Shown: in pieces, positions 10,081 to 21,894 of the stretch
Layout: the number at the start of each line of letters is the position of its first letter
Position numbering within the stretch: position 1 is the first letter of the stretch
Assembly (NCBI GenBank): GCA_016648135.1
Contig: JADDOH010023013.1
Span: forward strand, 1-64,000
DNA length: 64,000 nucleotides
From: Agrypnia vestita
Lineage: Eukaryota > Arthropoda > Insecta > Trichoptera > Phryganeidae
Reading direction: 5' to 3'
Program-made: the position numbers and the translations under genes
Notes under the pieces: generated by a model
What the model was told of the DNA's origin: nothing
Database searches by the model: none
What the model saw: the letters and a program-made list of their open reading frames with translations, nothing else

Positions 10081-11462
10081 TACTAGCCGTAAACCCATGA
10101 AAAATCTCGGAACATACGCGCTAATTGACGTATCACACTCGGGCGCCCGAGCTAATCGTCATCAGTTTGTTGTTGTAATTACAGCATGATTCCAGCGAGT
10201 TACGGTCATACAGACATTCGAAATTAGGATAGTTGTGAAACAATGTTACCACAAAGTTATTTTGTAGTTATTTAAGGAAATGAATTTATTATTTGGAATA
10301 ATATTAGAATTTGAAATATATTAGAATATATTTATAATTCTAATATTATTCTTTTTTACATTTTATAATTATAAAAAAATATATTAGAAATTAAAAGAAA
10401 AAATTTATTATTTAGAATAAAAAACAGTAGAGAAGAATATTGGCAAAATTCAAGCCTCAGCCATAAAATAAATACAAGTTTACCGTTTATTTTTGAGGTG
10501 ACTGCACTTGGTAAAATAGTGATGGAGCGTACATGAAAGCTTATTCATATCATCTACAAGTGTATGTATAACTATTCCTTCAATTCTGCTAGTTAAACAA
10601 AATAATTTTGTAAAGCGCACTCTTGGAAATAAGTGTCCATGTCCAAGGAATGAGACTCGATGAGATAATATTTAGTTGGGATATATCTCAGCACCGTGTG
10701 AGATAAACTCGGACATCGGCTTGGGATTGATATAAAACAGAATTGGACAACGAGAGTCGACACGTGCGCTCAAACCACATATGTCTACAGCTTTTTATTC
10801 TGAAAAGTTGGAAAAATAGAGGACATTAAATTACAAACATTTACTTCCATTTGACAACCGCTGGGGAAACTTTAATTCGCCCAACCAGCGCGACGTCGTC
10901 TGACTGACGCTGACGTCCGGCAAGCGTGAGACGGCGAGTGTCTGAGACAACTTTGACCGGTAAAGAGACTTTGTCTCCAAAGAATATCGCGGGAGAAAAC
11001 AAAAGTCGTATCTCAAAGATTGTCCCATGTCTAAAATCTATTAAACATTTCGTTCGTGAATACATGCCGTGAAAAAGTACCAAACAGATAGACACCTCAA
11101 TATTGAAGCCTCAAAAAAGTTGAGCGCCTCGGGTGATTGATAAAATTTGAATGACCTCACCGTAATGCTTTCTGAGATGTTTCCTCTGCCAGTTTTAAAA
11201 AGGCAGCTTCGAGAAAACGTACAAGAGTAATGACATTTGTTGAAACATTCACCTACAACGCTACATTCGAAATGCTATAACTCAGCAACAAGTTTTGCAA
11301 TTTTTGAAGGAGGGATGACTCAAATTACTTTTAAAACTTAAAATTATAAGATTTTTTTGAAAATGTCAAGGTATGTAACCCCTTGAATACCAAAAAAAAG
11401 CTTTGACCCCATCTCCCAAAAACTTTCCTAAATATACAATTATTATGGGACATATAAGCATA
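10081..11462. other. Mostly unassigned; one short inverted repeat
   Basis: A 16-bp inverted repeat (GAATAATATTAGAATT, 10296-10311 / 10336-10351) is the only structured element. Overlapping minus frames at 10831-11095 are not convincing genes. The segment 11330-11370 shares AAGATTTTTTTGAAAATGTC with 22295-22320, hinting at a low-copy repeat. Confidence 0.35.
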
Positions 11463-11860
11463 GGTTGATTCATAAACATAGTACCAGATTTACGGTTAAA
11501 GAAGGACTACGAATACCGAAGGTCATAAATAATGTCATACCAAAAATATTAAGTAAAATCCCATGTCGTGTCAAAATGGATATTAATAAAAAAGGGCAAA
11601 AAACAGAATTATTGAATATGTTATTAAATAAAAGAGACTTATTTTGATTTTGGTAATATTTGTATTTTTCTTGTATTGTTGTAAAGTATTGTTGATTTGT
11701 ATTTGAGTTTATAAGATCTATTGTAATTAATTAATATGAGTGTATTTCTGGTAAATACAATTTATTTATATATATGTATTGATGCACCTACAGACAAATA
11801 TCAATGTGATGTTTTGTGGGTCTGAGATGTAAAAAAAATAAATTAATAAATAAAAATAAA
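11463..11860 (+). mobile_element. LINE C-terminus and 3' UTR
   Basis: The frame to 11647 reads TRFTVKEGLRIPKVINNVIP and ends KTELLNMLLNKRDLF, resembling the last residues of Jockey-type LINE ORF2 (basic, ..LP..L...... then a short tail). An AT-rich UTR and A-rich terminal stretch (about 11830-11885) follow. The start is 5'-truncated. Confidence 0.45.
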
Positions 11861-12179
11861 AAAAATAAAAATAATAATAAAAAGTACATAAAAATAGACA
11901 GTTGCCGGTTAATTTATTTCGATGTACTATATTAATACACTAAGGTGGGCTTATAACGGTTTCAGGATAGCCGATAGCCGGTGAAATTTATGTGATTTTC
12001 TCAAGCCTGATGTTCGCTACAGTAATAGGACCTCGCGACCTGTTATAATGTTAAAAAATTAAAATAAAATAAAATGATCAAAACTACGAGCCCATCAAAC
12101 GTTTAACTTCCAGGCGCGCGGTACTCGGATGAAATAACCGTATTCCTTCAAGGAAGCGGCAACGTTGACATTATATCTA
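11861..12179. other. AT-rich spacer
   Basis: (AAAAT)n-rich up to 11890, then unassigned sequence. Confidence 0.3.
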
Positions 12180-12580
12180 GATCAAAAAATGAGATTATCC
12201 CAATAAATGTACGTCTCGCTGGAAGACTCGAGAACAAAAAGGGAAGAACTCGGATGACTGGAACATTCGCCGGGTCGCCAGGTTCCACCCTTCCGCCTAG
12301 ACGCTGGCGGGATCAGGGGGGGGCAGCACCTCCCCCGCGCCTCCCGCCCCCCGCCGAGTCTGGCCGGCCTTCCGTTCCTTGACCCGCGGCGGCCCGCACA
12401 GTGGACATGCGCCTCTGAAGGTTTCAACTTTGTATTTTTATAATTGTTGTACGCTGCGCACAGAGCGCTTTTACCAGCGGTCCATTGTCAATGTAGAGTC
12501 CATAAATAATAACGGTGTTTCCATTTTTTTGTGCGTGAGAAATCCGCGAGGTGGTGTGGAGTGACTATATTTTCTTCGGG
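12180..12580. other. GC-rich island
   Basis: A 400-bp block of high GC (CCTCCCGCCCCCCGCCGAGT near 12340) in AT-rich surroundings. It also holds TTTTATAATTG and CATAAATAATAACGG words. No long frame has family similarity. A host regulatory module or an untranslated exon are both possible. Confidence 0.3.
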
Positions 12581-13060
12581 GTTGTACGATTATTAATGTT
12601 TACGATTGTATTTCAGTTTTGGAACACAACCAAATGATAGATAACGTGATAATCAAAATTCTATTACATTAAAAAATTAATAGGAATCATATAAAAATTC
12701 CCCATTATTCACTAACATATTTGTCATGTTTTTAAAAACTTTAATTAAAAAATATTTCCAATCACAAAATAAGAAAACTATTATTGCAAAAAAAGAAAAT
12801 GATTCGTGTTCTGTTTGCGTCAATAAAAATATTGAGAAAAGGAAATAACACGAAACATTTAGGGCATTGAAGTGTAATGACAATCTTTTTAAAACAGAAA
12901 AACTATGCCTTTTAAGGCTACAACGCGTGCTCGAAAAAATTACACATAATGTTGTGTTTGAGTACAGACAGACATCGAGTCTTATAGGTATAGATCCACC
13001 CAGTAACTCATGTAAAAATCATTGTAGCATGCCTACCTCTATTATTGGACAAACTTGCAC
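12581..13060. other. No feature recognised
   Basis: AT-rich. The plus frame at 12867-13124 runs into the MITE at 13064 and is not a gene. Confidence 0.3.
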
Positions 13061-13089
13061 TATAGGGATGGTCAAAATCGTTATTATAA

Positions 13090-13589
13090 CAATAACCATT
13101 AAAAGAAATTTAAAAATAAATTAAATACTATGTTTTAAACCACTTTATCGCTATATATTTGTCAACTAGTTTCGGTTGGACTCAACCTTCTTCAGAACAA
13201 TTATAATATAGACTAATCTAGGTACAGAAATTTATAAAGGAGGAAAGAAAATGAGAGAGGGACAGAGTGTCAACTAGGTGGGGGGGAGGGAAGGGGAGGA
13301 GTTAACTGAAGATAGAGGGAACAAAAATCGGATTATTAGATAAATTTATTTGTTTATTTATTATTTGACTATTATTATTGATAGCTTTATTAATTTTTAA
13401 TGCTTCTAGATTGTTAAGTCGCAAACCTAATCCGTTTTGTGTAAAATTTTTGGCCCTGTATTATTATCAAATGTGTGATCAAAATTAATTAGATGTTTTG
13501 GCAAATTTATTGTATTTAATTTATTCTTAAATGTCTTATAATGTCAAGCCACAAAGTGTTTTCTTGCTTTGAAAAATCAATAACCATTA
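13090..13589 (-). mobile_element. Penelope-type fragment with perfect 12-bp TSD
   Basis: CAATAACCATTA at 13090-13101 and 13578-13589 flank 13102-13577. The left 130 bp match the arms of the 0.8-kb unit, including the hammerhead-like core. The right ~42 bp match its tail (AATGTCAAGCCACAAAGTGT). Between them the minus strand reads PKHLINFDHTFDNN and INKQINLSNNPIFVPSIFS, resembling the extreme C-terminus of a Penelope GIY-YIG protein. Stops are present. The unit therefore preserves more of the parental element than the 0.8-kb copy. Confidence 0.65.
13160..13203 (-). ncRNA. Hammerhead-ribozyme-like motif
   Basis: Minus-strand CTGAAGA (13189-13195), a GGTTG/CAACC stem and GAAAC (13169-13173), followed by CTAGTTGAC. 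It is the same sequence class as 923-965, with stem I pairing partly kept (ATTGTTC / GACAAAT). Confidence 0.5.
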
Positions 13590-13754
13590 TTTGAGATTTG
13601 TATCTGATTGTATCGATGAGATGTAACTTTTATCTAGTGCAGTTTGTTGCCTGTCGAATTGTAAAAAATCAGTTGCCAATCATCGAAACAATCAGATACA
13701 AATAACAGTTATTGTTGGACAAATAACGGTTAAAATAACGGTTTTGACCATCAT

Positions 13755-14559
13755 TAAATGCAAACGTCTTAGTAGAGAGAAGAACGATATAAAGAGAAGA
13801 ATGATATTCAATCGACGCGTTTAAGTAGCATGTTGGAGTCTAGTAAACAGTAATAGTGGCTGGGAAGGTTTTTAGTTTTAACTCTTTATCAGAAAAACAC
13901 CCTGACTCGAAATATGTCTGTGTTTTACGCCGGGTCCCAATGAGTGGCTGTGCAAAATTTGGTTTACACGAGTCAAAGAGTGCAGGATTCGATAGAGAAC
14001 ATAATTATATTCAGATTCACTTTTGTACGCGTGCGATAATTTAATTTTCGGACTAGCTACGCAGGTGCCCGTGTCTATGTGACATAATTGTATCAAAATT
14101 ACGTGATCATTCGTATTTAAACATGTTTTAACTAATACGTGCGTAGATGTTAAACTGATAGAGCCGGTCGTTAGTTATTTGGAAGGTAACTGATATCTAG
14201 GTGTGCCTAAAAATGATCTATCGTGCGCGGGGTGGTAAGTAGCGATCCCCGATTGAGGGGGATCCTGGGTGGAGATAGCAATAAATAATAATGCGTCAAT
14301 GACGTGACGGGTTAACGAGTCCACTGGGCCACCGCGCTGTTGTGGCGCGCGTGCACCGCCGGTACCTGCTGCCGCCCAGGGTACTTGACTCCTCGGATGG
14401 CGACGGTGACTTTCTCCCGCTCCCTCCCACCTCGGCCCGTCTCGGCCTCACTACACCGCGGTACTCGCTGCTCGGTACTCCCCGCGCCGTCTCCGGTGAA
14501 ACATCACTCATTTCTGGTGGTGTGGTCTTCTTCTTCTTGTGCCCAATCCGTCGGCTATC
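13755..14559. other. Unassigned; GC-rich patch 14296-14510
   Basis: Overlapping frames on both strands across 14296-14770 reflect composition, not coding. No motif was recognised outside the LINE scrap that follows. Confidence 0.3.
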
Positions 14560-14690
14560 ATCACCAGACCAGCCAAACGCTATCTCTGGTTTTTCAGTCG
14601 TGACATTCTCCTTCTTCCAGGGTCCCGACTTCTTTCCCTTCATTAGAGATGCGAGAGCTAGTACTCCTCTAAATGTCTCATTTTTCTTTT
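14560..14690 (-). pseudogene. LINE C-terminal scrap
   Basis: Minus-strand sequence GGGACCCTGGAAGAAGGAGA matches the equivalent places at 58375-58400 and, less well, 47735-47755. In the proper frame this is the GRRGPGRRR-type basic motif near the LINE C-terminus. Only ~120 bp are alignable. Confidence 0.4.
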
Positions 14691-14832
14691 TTCATCCGAA
14701 CCATAACATGTTCATTCGTAACATCCAGCTTATTTTGAGTACTTCGACAAGCATCCATTCTTTCATTCCATAAAATAATATGGATATTCATTTCGTTATA
14801 TTCTAATAGTAATATTATATATTCTAAAAAAA

Positions 14833-14947
14833 TAATTTTATTATTTGTTTTAAGCTACTTGTATATGTATTCATTACACCTGCATGTAGGTGTAAATAAT
14901 AAATTTAAATATATAAGCAGATTAAAACAAATAATAAAATTAATGTT
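14833..14947. repeat. Short inverted-repeat (MITE-like) unit
   Basis: TTTTATTATTTGTTTTAA near 14837 mirrors TTAAAACAAATAATAAAATT near 14924. The interior includes the CACCTGCATGTAGGTG palindrome. No clear target duplication. Confidence 0.4.
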
Positions 14948-14949
14948 TT

Positions 14950-16320
14950 AAAATTTTTTTATGGAATTTAGTTTAGAATTTTTATGGAATTTTGAAACAA
15001 ACTTTGGAACAAGGATATTGCTCCCACGAGAATTTTCGACAACTCTCGACTTTCGTAGTCGCATGGTATAAATAAAATGTCGCCATAAAGTTTCGCCTCT
15101 CGCAACTTATATCACGCTTCTTGTACGTCAAATCTTAATAACTGATCCATTCGTAAATTGGAATTTCCCCAGCAATTCAAAGGGAATAAATGTTTGCCAA
15201 TTAAAGTTTTGTGTTTATCTAACTTTTCAAAATAAATAGTTGTACATATGTACATTTGCGGTTCTCGGGGTTTGCGTGTGTTTGAGTTTTTGTCTCTTCC
15301 GTGATTCGCAAGTTGCTCTCTGATTGTATCTGAAGATCTCAATGTTAACGCATGCCCAGGGTACCGAGGTCTATCGACTCGAACGAATAAGATCTATCGC
15401 GTATCGTGGATACAGATTATAAGGTTGTATCAGGATTACAGCTATGGCGAGCAAATAAAATAGTAGATTTAATTCAAGAGTTAACACTCATAGCCATCAG
15501 AATTCTTCTAACAATTATATTAATCTGGTCAATTTGCTTAGCCAACGACGCCATTAAATAGATGAAGATAAAATAATTAACAAGTATACAGTTCGAGTCT
15601 AACTTCTTGAGACCTTCTCGTGTTGTCTGTGATGATTGTGACGGATCTTAACGAGTTGGTGTACCAACGTTTAGAGTTTCTGGTATAATTAATCTAATTT
15701 TCCCAAACTTTCTCGGATTTTTGCTATCAACATTTTTTTACCGTCAATTATTTTTACTCAAACGTTTTATACACCTTGACCCTTTCCGCGACCCTTTTTT
15801 AAATCAACTTTATTCCTTTTTCTTATTTCAGGAATCTTTTCCATAAATTACTCTTTAAACTTGTATTGTGCAGCGCTGGCCGTATTCGGATGATGAAGTT
15901 CTTTAGACGATAACTTCGTTCAAAGCACTATTCTCTGTATTTCTCAGCCACCCTTTCCTTATACAACAATTTTTATATACCTATACAAACTCTTTTACTT
16001 GTTCTAAGCATTCGTTATTTTCACTTGAATTCGCGCTTTCATTTTTTCGAACACCATTACATTCGATTTGCTAACATTCATGAGACGTTGACTCTCGCCC
16101 ATATATTAGATATCCTGGCCACTTGGCAGCGAGGAACGGTTCCACTATCAGCAACTGCATTAGGTACACATAGGAAACAGCGTATAATCAGGTGGTCCGT
16201 TCTCGATCCCATTTCCGATAAATATGTATACATACATGCGTAGTTCAGGTAGTTCCATCTTACGACAATAGACGATAAACTTTTTTTATTCGTAGTGATA
16301 TGTACCTACTCGGAAAAGAT
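14950..16320. other. No feature recognised
   Basis: About 1.4 kb of moderately AT-rich unique-looking sequence. Short frames at 15112-15342 and 16025-16243 have no recognisable domains. Confidence 0.35.
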
Positions 16321-16324
16321 GTCA

Positions 16325-16645
16325 TACTTTACATATTTATACTTATAATCACCACTGTCATTTGAAGACAGCGGAGAGTCCTTGGCAAATTTTTCAATAT
16401 TTTAACGCGCGTAGAGGCTTTTGACGCGCAACCCGCGGCGGCGACCTGCCTCCCCAGCGATTGGGCGTTTCTATCAGCTTTATAACTTTTATCCGGCGTC
16501 TGATTTCTGATTCTATCTCTCAGACTAACGCCTAACTCTCCATAGATCTCCGATCTTTGTTTATATGTGTTCCTCACAGTTAGTAAGACCATACGTATGC
16601 TCAGGTAGGATACGTGTTTCAAACACTTTCTTTTTAAATTCATGG
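16325..16645 (-). pseudogene. LINE C-terminal fragment
   Basis: The minus frame contains GELGVSLRDRIRNQ, the conserved ..(M)LGVSLRDRIRNE.. motif after the RT domain of the insect LINEs often annotated as endonuclease-reverse transcriptase. The preceding KHVSYLS and MVLLTVRNT blocks are degraded versions of the upstream thumb region. There is no 3' UTR, and frames are disrupted past residue 60. Confidence 0.5.
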
Positions 16646-17559
16646 GAATATCTTTATTTTTATGGACATGATAATAATAAGGTTATATACCTATAATCTT
16701 ATAAGATAAGTTTCTCAAAGACTGCCCGACCTAGTCCAATTCTAACGGATATTTCTGATATCTGGTTTTCATTTCTCATTGCACTGAACACTTACTCAAA
16801 TTTACAAAAAAAATATCTACATGTATATATTCATGCAAAATAGATACCGATGCAAACTTTTGTGAATTTTAAATGGTTTTTAGAAAGCGTCCGTAACGAG
16901 CATAGATGCAATCTTGTACAAACTCTCTCTTATTACCCGCCAGATTATTTACAGTCATAGGGGCTTACGTACAACGACAACACACAAACACGCGGGCTGC
17001 GAATAATAAATAATATTAACGAAATTTATCTTTGAGCGATCGCTGTGCACATACTACCATGAGTAGAAAATTGCAGGACTTTATACACTAACCAGTACCT
17101 GATTGTGATTTACTATTTATCGTGTAGTTACTAATGTAGAAATTTTATTGCATGGTAATTAAAACCTCAATAGAATTAATACAAAAGTTTTATTTACAAA
17201 AATAGATAAGTTCAATCAAAAATCGAGATCGCGATACAAGAAAAAGTTAAGTATTGACGATAAAGATAAATGTAGTAAAAAAATATAACAATTATTAGGT
17301 ACCTACTAAAACAATAAAGAATATAAAGAAAAATTAATTTATTTAATTTGAATGTCATAAACAGAGGTCGTATCAGATGGCCTTGTCACGCTTTCAAATA
17401 GAAAAAAATGTAAAAATAACCAAGTTTAAAAGATAAACCTTGTTCTAAGAATGGAATCAAGTCGCGATGTAGTCGGTATTCCCAGAAAACTTTAATAATA
17501 TGTAGACAAATTAAATTCGTCGTAAAATTTAAGACAGCGGCGCACTCGAATGTTAAAAA
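16646..17559. other. AT-rich, nothing recognised
   Basis: Includes an A-rich stretch 17195-17345. No repeats shared with other parts of the window were noticed. Confidence 0.35.
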
Positions 17560-17845
17560 TTGTCGTTTTCCGCCAAAAGGTGTTCCTTTCGTATAATCGC
17601 GACCGCCGACAATCGCGCGGAATGTTATTACAGTAAATTGTTTATTAGTAGTAATATCTAACCGCGGAGAACACGTTCGCGACGCGGAAAAAAGAAAAGC
17701 ACTTTCAGTTGCGAGTGGCGGCGGCGAGGGATGCTGCGGGGGAGGGGATCATCTCGGCTGCAGCCACCAGACGCCGGAGGTCGTCGGCCCCGGCTGATGG
17801 CCGCCGTGGCTGCGGCTGCGGGGCGGTACCGGCCGCTAGTACATT
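17560..17845. other. GC/CpG-rich island
   Basis: CpG-dense sequence (GCGAGTGGCGGCGGCGAGGG near 17711) with embedded AT cores such as TTGTTTATTAGTAGTAATAT. The 89-codon plus frame from 17709 is Ala/Arg-rich at first and then AT-biased, without a domain. Possibly host regulatory DNA. Confidence 0.3.
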
Positions 17846-18237
17846 CTGTTTAACGGGGCAAATGGACAAATATCAAAAATCCCTTTTAATCCTTATTTTT
17901 ATATCAAATTTTCATGCCTTGCAAATAATCCAATATACACATAGAATCGAAACAAAATATATTCCTTTAAATCAATAAGTCTATAAATGATAAAGAATCT
18001 ATAATTAATAACCTGACGAATCTAACCTACAATCTTAAATGTACTCCCATCATCTACTTTATTTAATAAAAGCAATGGTTATATCAAATCCCCAATTAAG
18101 AAATACTCATTCATATAATTAAGTAATGTTTATCTCAAAACAGACAATAAAATAATTAAAAATAACTTCTTTTTCAAATATAGCAAAATTATTTTGTGGT
18201 GACATAATAATATAAATAATAATATTATAATTAATAT
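17846..18237. other. AT-rich, nothing recognised
   Basis: Very AT-rich, ending in an ATAATAATATTATAATTAAT tract just before the Penelope inverted repeat. Confidence 0.35.
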
Positions 18238-18277
18238 AAAATAACTTTGTAAACACCACTTTTTTATTGAAATAAAT

Positions 18278-18320
18278 TCAACATGTTTCGAAGCCGATGG
18301 CTTCTTCGTCAGGATAACAA
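18278..18320 (-). ncRNA. Hammerhead-ribozyme-like motif
   Basis: Minus-strand CTGACGA (18306-18312), then the 6-bp stem GAAGCC/GGCTTC, then GAAAC (18285-18289) and CATGTT, where CATG can form a palindromic stem III. One extra A precedes stem II. Stem I is weak. Confidence 0.45.
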
Positions 18321-18461
18321 AAATAAAACTTAAAAATCGAAGTATAGATAATCAAAAATATTAAAAAAGTTATTATTAAGTAGGTACTTTATTATTTATT
18401 TTCCACATATATCTTTTTTAATAATTTGATTATATATACTTCGACTTTTAAATTTTATTTT

Positions 18462-18506
18462 TGTTATCCTGACGAAGAAGCCATTGGCTTCGAAACATGT
18501 TGAATT
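18462..18506 (+). ncRNA. Hammerhead-ribozyme-like motif
   Basis: CTGACGA at 18469-18475, stem GAAGCC/GGCTTC with loop ATT, GAAAC at 18492-18496, then CATG and TT. It differs from its inverted partner by one loop base, so the stem is intact in both. Confidence 0.45.
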
Positions 18507-18544
18507 TATTTCAATAAAAAAGTGGTGTTTACAAAGTTATTTTA

Positions 18545-19284
18545 CATTAATTAAATTTAACGTCGTTTTGTTCACAGGGTGGAAGTTCATTATCAAAACA
18601 ATTTAATTTAATCACTAAGTTTTAATCCACTGTTGAGTAATAATATGTTTGTAAGCCTAAGCGCTTTCAATAGAGACACCCATCATCTTCGGATGCAACA
18701 TTAGAACTGAAAATAAAAATAAAAAGAATATGGCCGAATATTATAATATACGGTGAGGGAGGTTGTCATTAATATTTCACTAACAACCGTAATTATTTTA
18801 GTAACGGAGATGATGCAGGGATTTGAATATTGATGAGGTTATTTTCATTTAGAACAGCTCGATTAATTTCAAGAACCTCTAAAGCATCCAGTTTACGTCC
18901 TCAAGCCTCCAGATGCAGAACGCCTGCATTGTGTTGATCAAGCGAGTGATGATGTTCGATGCAGTGGTCCGCCATCTCAGAGTATCCCGAAAGTCCCCTG
19001 AATGCTCTATTTGTTCGTCACAATAATTAGATTTAATATCTACGCTTATCAACCATGATGCCACTCTTATCCAACCAACCCTGTTTATCTTTACAGTTAA
19101 AAGGCAATTTATTCAAATTCGAGTTTGAATAAAAAGCAGTGCTATGCTTGTTTTTTTGCGAGATTATTTGTTTTATTTGAAATGTTCCCTATGTATATTG
19201 TTCGGCCATATTGTTTTTATTTTAATTGTCAGTTTTTATGTGTCACCATTGAAAGTGATTACATATTATTAATTGAGGTGGATT
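18545..19284. other. No feature recognised
   Basis: Contains a short minus frame at 18879-19064 without domains. Confidence 0.35.
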
Positions 19285-19465
19285 AAATTGTTTCAATAAA
19301 ATAATGTTGAACGTTGAAAATAATGTCATAGACATAAGAACGAGAAGCCAATCAAATATAATTGCCCGTATTGTGTAATTGAGTTTATCCTGAAGAAGGA
19401 ACGGTGGTTCCGAAACATTATGTGAATTTGTGTTAAATTTTATTATAAATATATCTATTTATTTA
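19285..19465 (+). repeat. Penelope-type end with hammerhead-like core
   Basis: CTGAAGA (19390-19396), a GGAAC/GTTCC stem and GAAAC (19412-19416) lie in an AT-rich context like the other units. After GAAAC the sequence CATTATG can form a 3-bp stem III, but the following dinucleotide is TG, which departs from the UH rule. A second arm was not found. Confidence 0.45.
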
Positions 19466-19744
19466 GACAGTAGTTATTTTTAAAGTTTTTTCTGGATACG
19501 TACTGACAGAATTTATTAGAAATTTTTTTGCAAATCAGTATGAAGCAAAAATGAGATAGCTATTCAGGATAAAGTCCAAATCTCGAAAACATTTGACGTA
19601 CTGTGCAATCGATCTTCTTGAAATGCCAAGGAAAATTACAACGGAAGACAATATTCTCTTCATTTGAAATAAACGTATAAAAAGTCAAGTGTGCATTTTA
19701 GAAAAGCTATTTTTTTTTTAATTTTATTTATTTACATTAGAGCA

Positions 19745-20100
19745 TCATCCAAGTCGATCTCTCATGTCTGAGGATCTGCATATCTCAACGCCGTCATCAT
19801 AGAAGTGCCTGTACTTGGTCGCTCCAACGGGTGGGAGGTCCTCCTCTTCCTCTTCCTCTTCGACCCTCGACCGCAACAAGTTTCGGACAAGTGGGTGGTT
19901 GAGAGTCTCTCCTTGATTTTGAGTTCTTGTAATATGGAGATATTGCTGTCCACGGAATACGCAACATGCGTCTCCAACACCGCATTTCAAAAGCATCGAT
20001 CCGCCTTCTTTCTTCTAGGATTCCACGCCACGACTGGAGAGTTGAGCACACTAATATACGCAAATAAATATGCACCATTTTAAGAATTATAAAAAACAGC
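19745..20100 (-). pseudogene. LINE C-terminal fragment, frameshifted
   Basis: Minus-strand frames give RRIDAFEMRCWRRMLRIPWT, then ISILQELKIKERLSTTHLSE, then GRRGRGRGGPPTRWSDQVQ. This is the conserved series that follows the RT domain in one RTE/CR1-like insect LINE lineage (ERRIDAFEMRCWRRML...GR.PTRW.D). At least two frameshifts separate the blocks. The catalytic YADD region is absent. Confidence 0.65.
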
Positions 20101-21894
20101 CAAAAGTTATTCAAAATGCCATTGTTCAAATTCATTCACTTGTAAGAAAAATTATGGGTATTCGATGTTTCGACCATTTTTTGAAAAAATGCTGCGGAGA
20201 CACAAGACCAAATTATTTAAATACATATTTTATTATTAACTTAGATGCCTCATTTTCGTAACCTGCCAAAAATGTCTCCGTTTTTGGGAATATTCATATT
20301 TAATATTGTCCGGTCTGATGCGGCGTCCACTCTCCGCGTGTCGTGTTCCTGTCCTTTCGCAAGTCAATATTTCAGAACCGTCAAATCCAACATCAAATGG
20401 ATGTAATATTCAATGAAATTTCCACAGAAACGTTGAAAACTTCCGAAAGAAATCTAAATATAATAATTTCGCTGTCTGTCGGTCCGTAGCTTGCTGGAAT
20501 TGCAACTTTAGAAATGAGAGCCTGACATATCAGCCCGCCGCTTAGGTTACACGCGAGGGTCGTTATTAATTATTATTGTGTCCCGTGATTTTTACGGGTT
20601 TACGGCCAGTGTAGTACTAAATCAGTGTGTTGAGAAAATTTGGGTTCTTGTTTTGAGATTTCTGTTCTATGATAACTATGTTCTGGTGCAAGTCCCTGTT
20701 CCTCGCGGATGAGAGCTCCCGCCATGCGGCAACAGGATGTTAATCTCTATCGTAATTCGATCAATCCATTTCTATCTCGGCCATCCTCTTCATTCATCTC
20801 CCTTGAATAATTATTTTTGGTATAATCTTCAGGTCGTTGTGTCCGACACGTTTTCACTTTGGGACGTTTGTTTTTCACATTTTCAACGTTGTTTGTTATT
20901 TCCATCCTACTCTGCCGGCTGTGATAAAGTAACAATTTATCTTTATTTTTTTCTGTATAAAATAAATTAGTCGTTACATTTCACATTGACCATATTTTTG
21001 TATAAATGTCTAAGATAAAGATAATTTTGATTTGGGATTTATAGAAATTTACAATTCCTTTTATTAATTATCTATTAATCACTTATTACCTATAAATCTC
21101 CTCTAACTTTATATTTTTAGGAAGGGGATTGATTATCGTTACCTTCAATGTATACCTGTTAGAATTCTGTTTGTAATTGAAAATTAAGAGGTTACGCCAC
21201 CTTTAGACCAGATAATACATACAAATTCAACTATTGCACATACAAAATTTGTTTTACTATCGTTTCTTAGGGAAAATATTGGTTAATACTTTTCTTTAAC
21301 ATCTTCCTTTGAACATTTCAAACTTGCGGAATTATGTGCAGTCCCGCAAAGGTCCCTGTGTGCAGCTGGCGGAGGAAATCACGTCGCCAGTGTGTGAGTA
21401 AAATGTAAAAAATATATTTTTGCTTGGTAAATAACGCAATATCTATGATGTAGCGTATCGAAAAAAATGGTGAAAATGAGATCTGTTTAAAGTTTTCCTA
21501 AGAAAATACTCATCATAAATTCATAAGCAAATGGCGCCTTTTATCGTAAAATCTGCTTAATAGTTTTCGGGATGCTTTTTGTGCTGTCCGAGAAAAAACG
21601 TAAAAGAATATTTCAATTCGTTTAATAGCTATAACGCAGTCAATTTTTGGATTTTTTTTATAAGTGATAACACTAATTTTTTTCTTAAAACTTCAATCTA
21701 TATATAATATGTGTCTATGATGTTGCAAATCTTGAAAAAAATTGTGCAAATTAGAGGAGTTAGAAAATAATTTTCATTTTTTTCCAAAAAATCGAAGTTA
21801 AAATTTCATGATAAGCAAATGGCACCATTTATCTAAAAAATCATATTCTACATCTTAGATAACATTATTAGTATTCGACCTATACTTTTTAGAC
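20101..21894. other. Mostly unassigned
   Basis: Frames at 20070-20261 and 20737-20970 lack domains. From 21360 to 21880 the sequence repeats loosely similar sentences (GGCGCC/GGCACC-ATTTATC near 21535 and 21825), as in an old internal duplication, but I could not define units. Confidence 0.3.

Larger units (their letters stand above)
13064..13753. mobile_element. hAT-like MITE interrupted by a Penelope-type unit
   Basis: The ends share an inverted GATGGTCAAAAYCGTTATT (13067 onward; mirrored to 13752). The interior contains repeated ATAACGGTT/CAATAACCATT words. A 476-bp Penelope-type unit sits inside with its own duplication. An 8-bp outer duplication could not be confirmed. Confidence 0.5.
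18238..18544. mobile_element. Penelope-type inverted-repeat unit with two hammerhead-like cores
   Basis: Two ~132-bp arms (18238-18369 and 18413-18544) are near-perfect reverse complements, around a 43-bp AT-rich spacer. Each contains GTAAACACCACTT, TCAACATG and a CTGACGA...GAAAC core. The 35626-35908 unit has the same edges. No ORF and no certain target duplication were found. Confidence 0.7.

Noticed and set aside
10831..11095. Two overlapping minus frames of 65 and 84 codons
   Set aside because: No recognisable domain, splice context or family similarity.
14296..14773. Overlapping 87-143 codon frames as a gene
   Set aside because: Open on both strands in GC-rich DNA; only ~120 bp match a LINE C-terminus.
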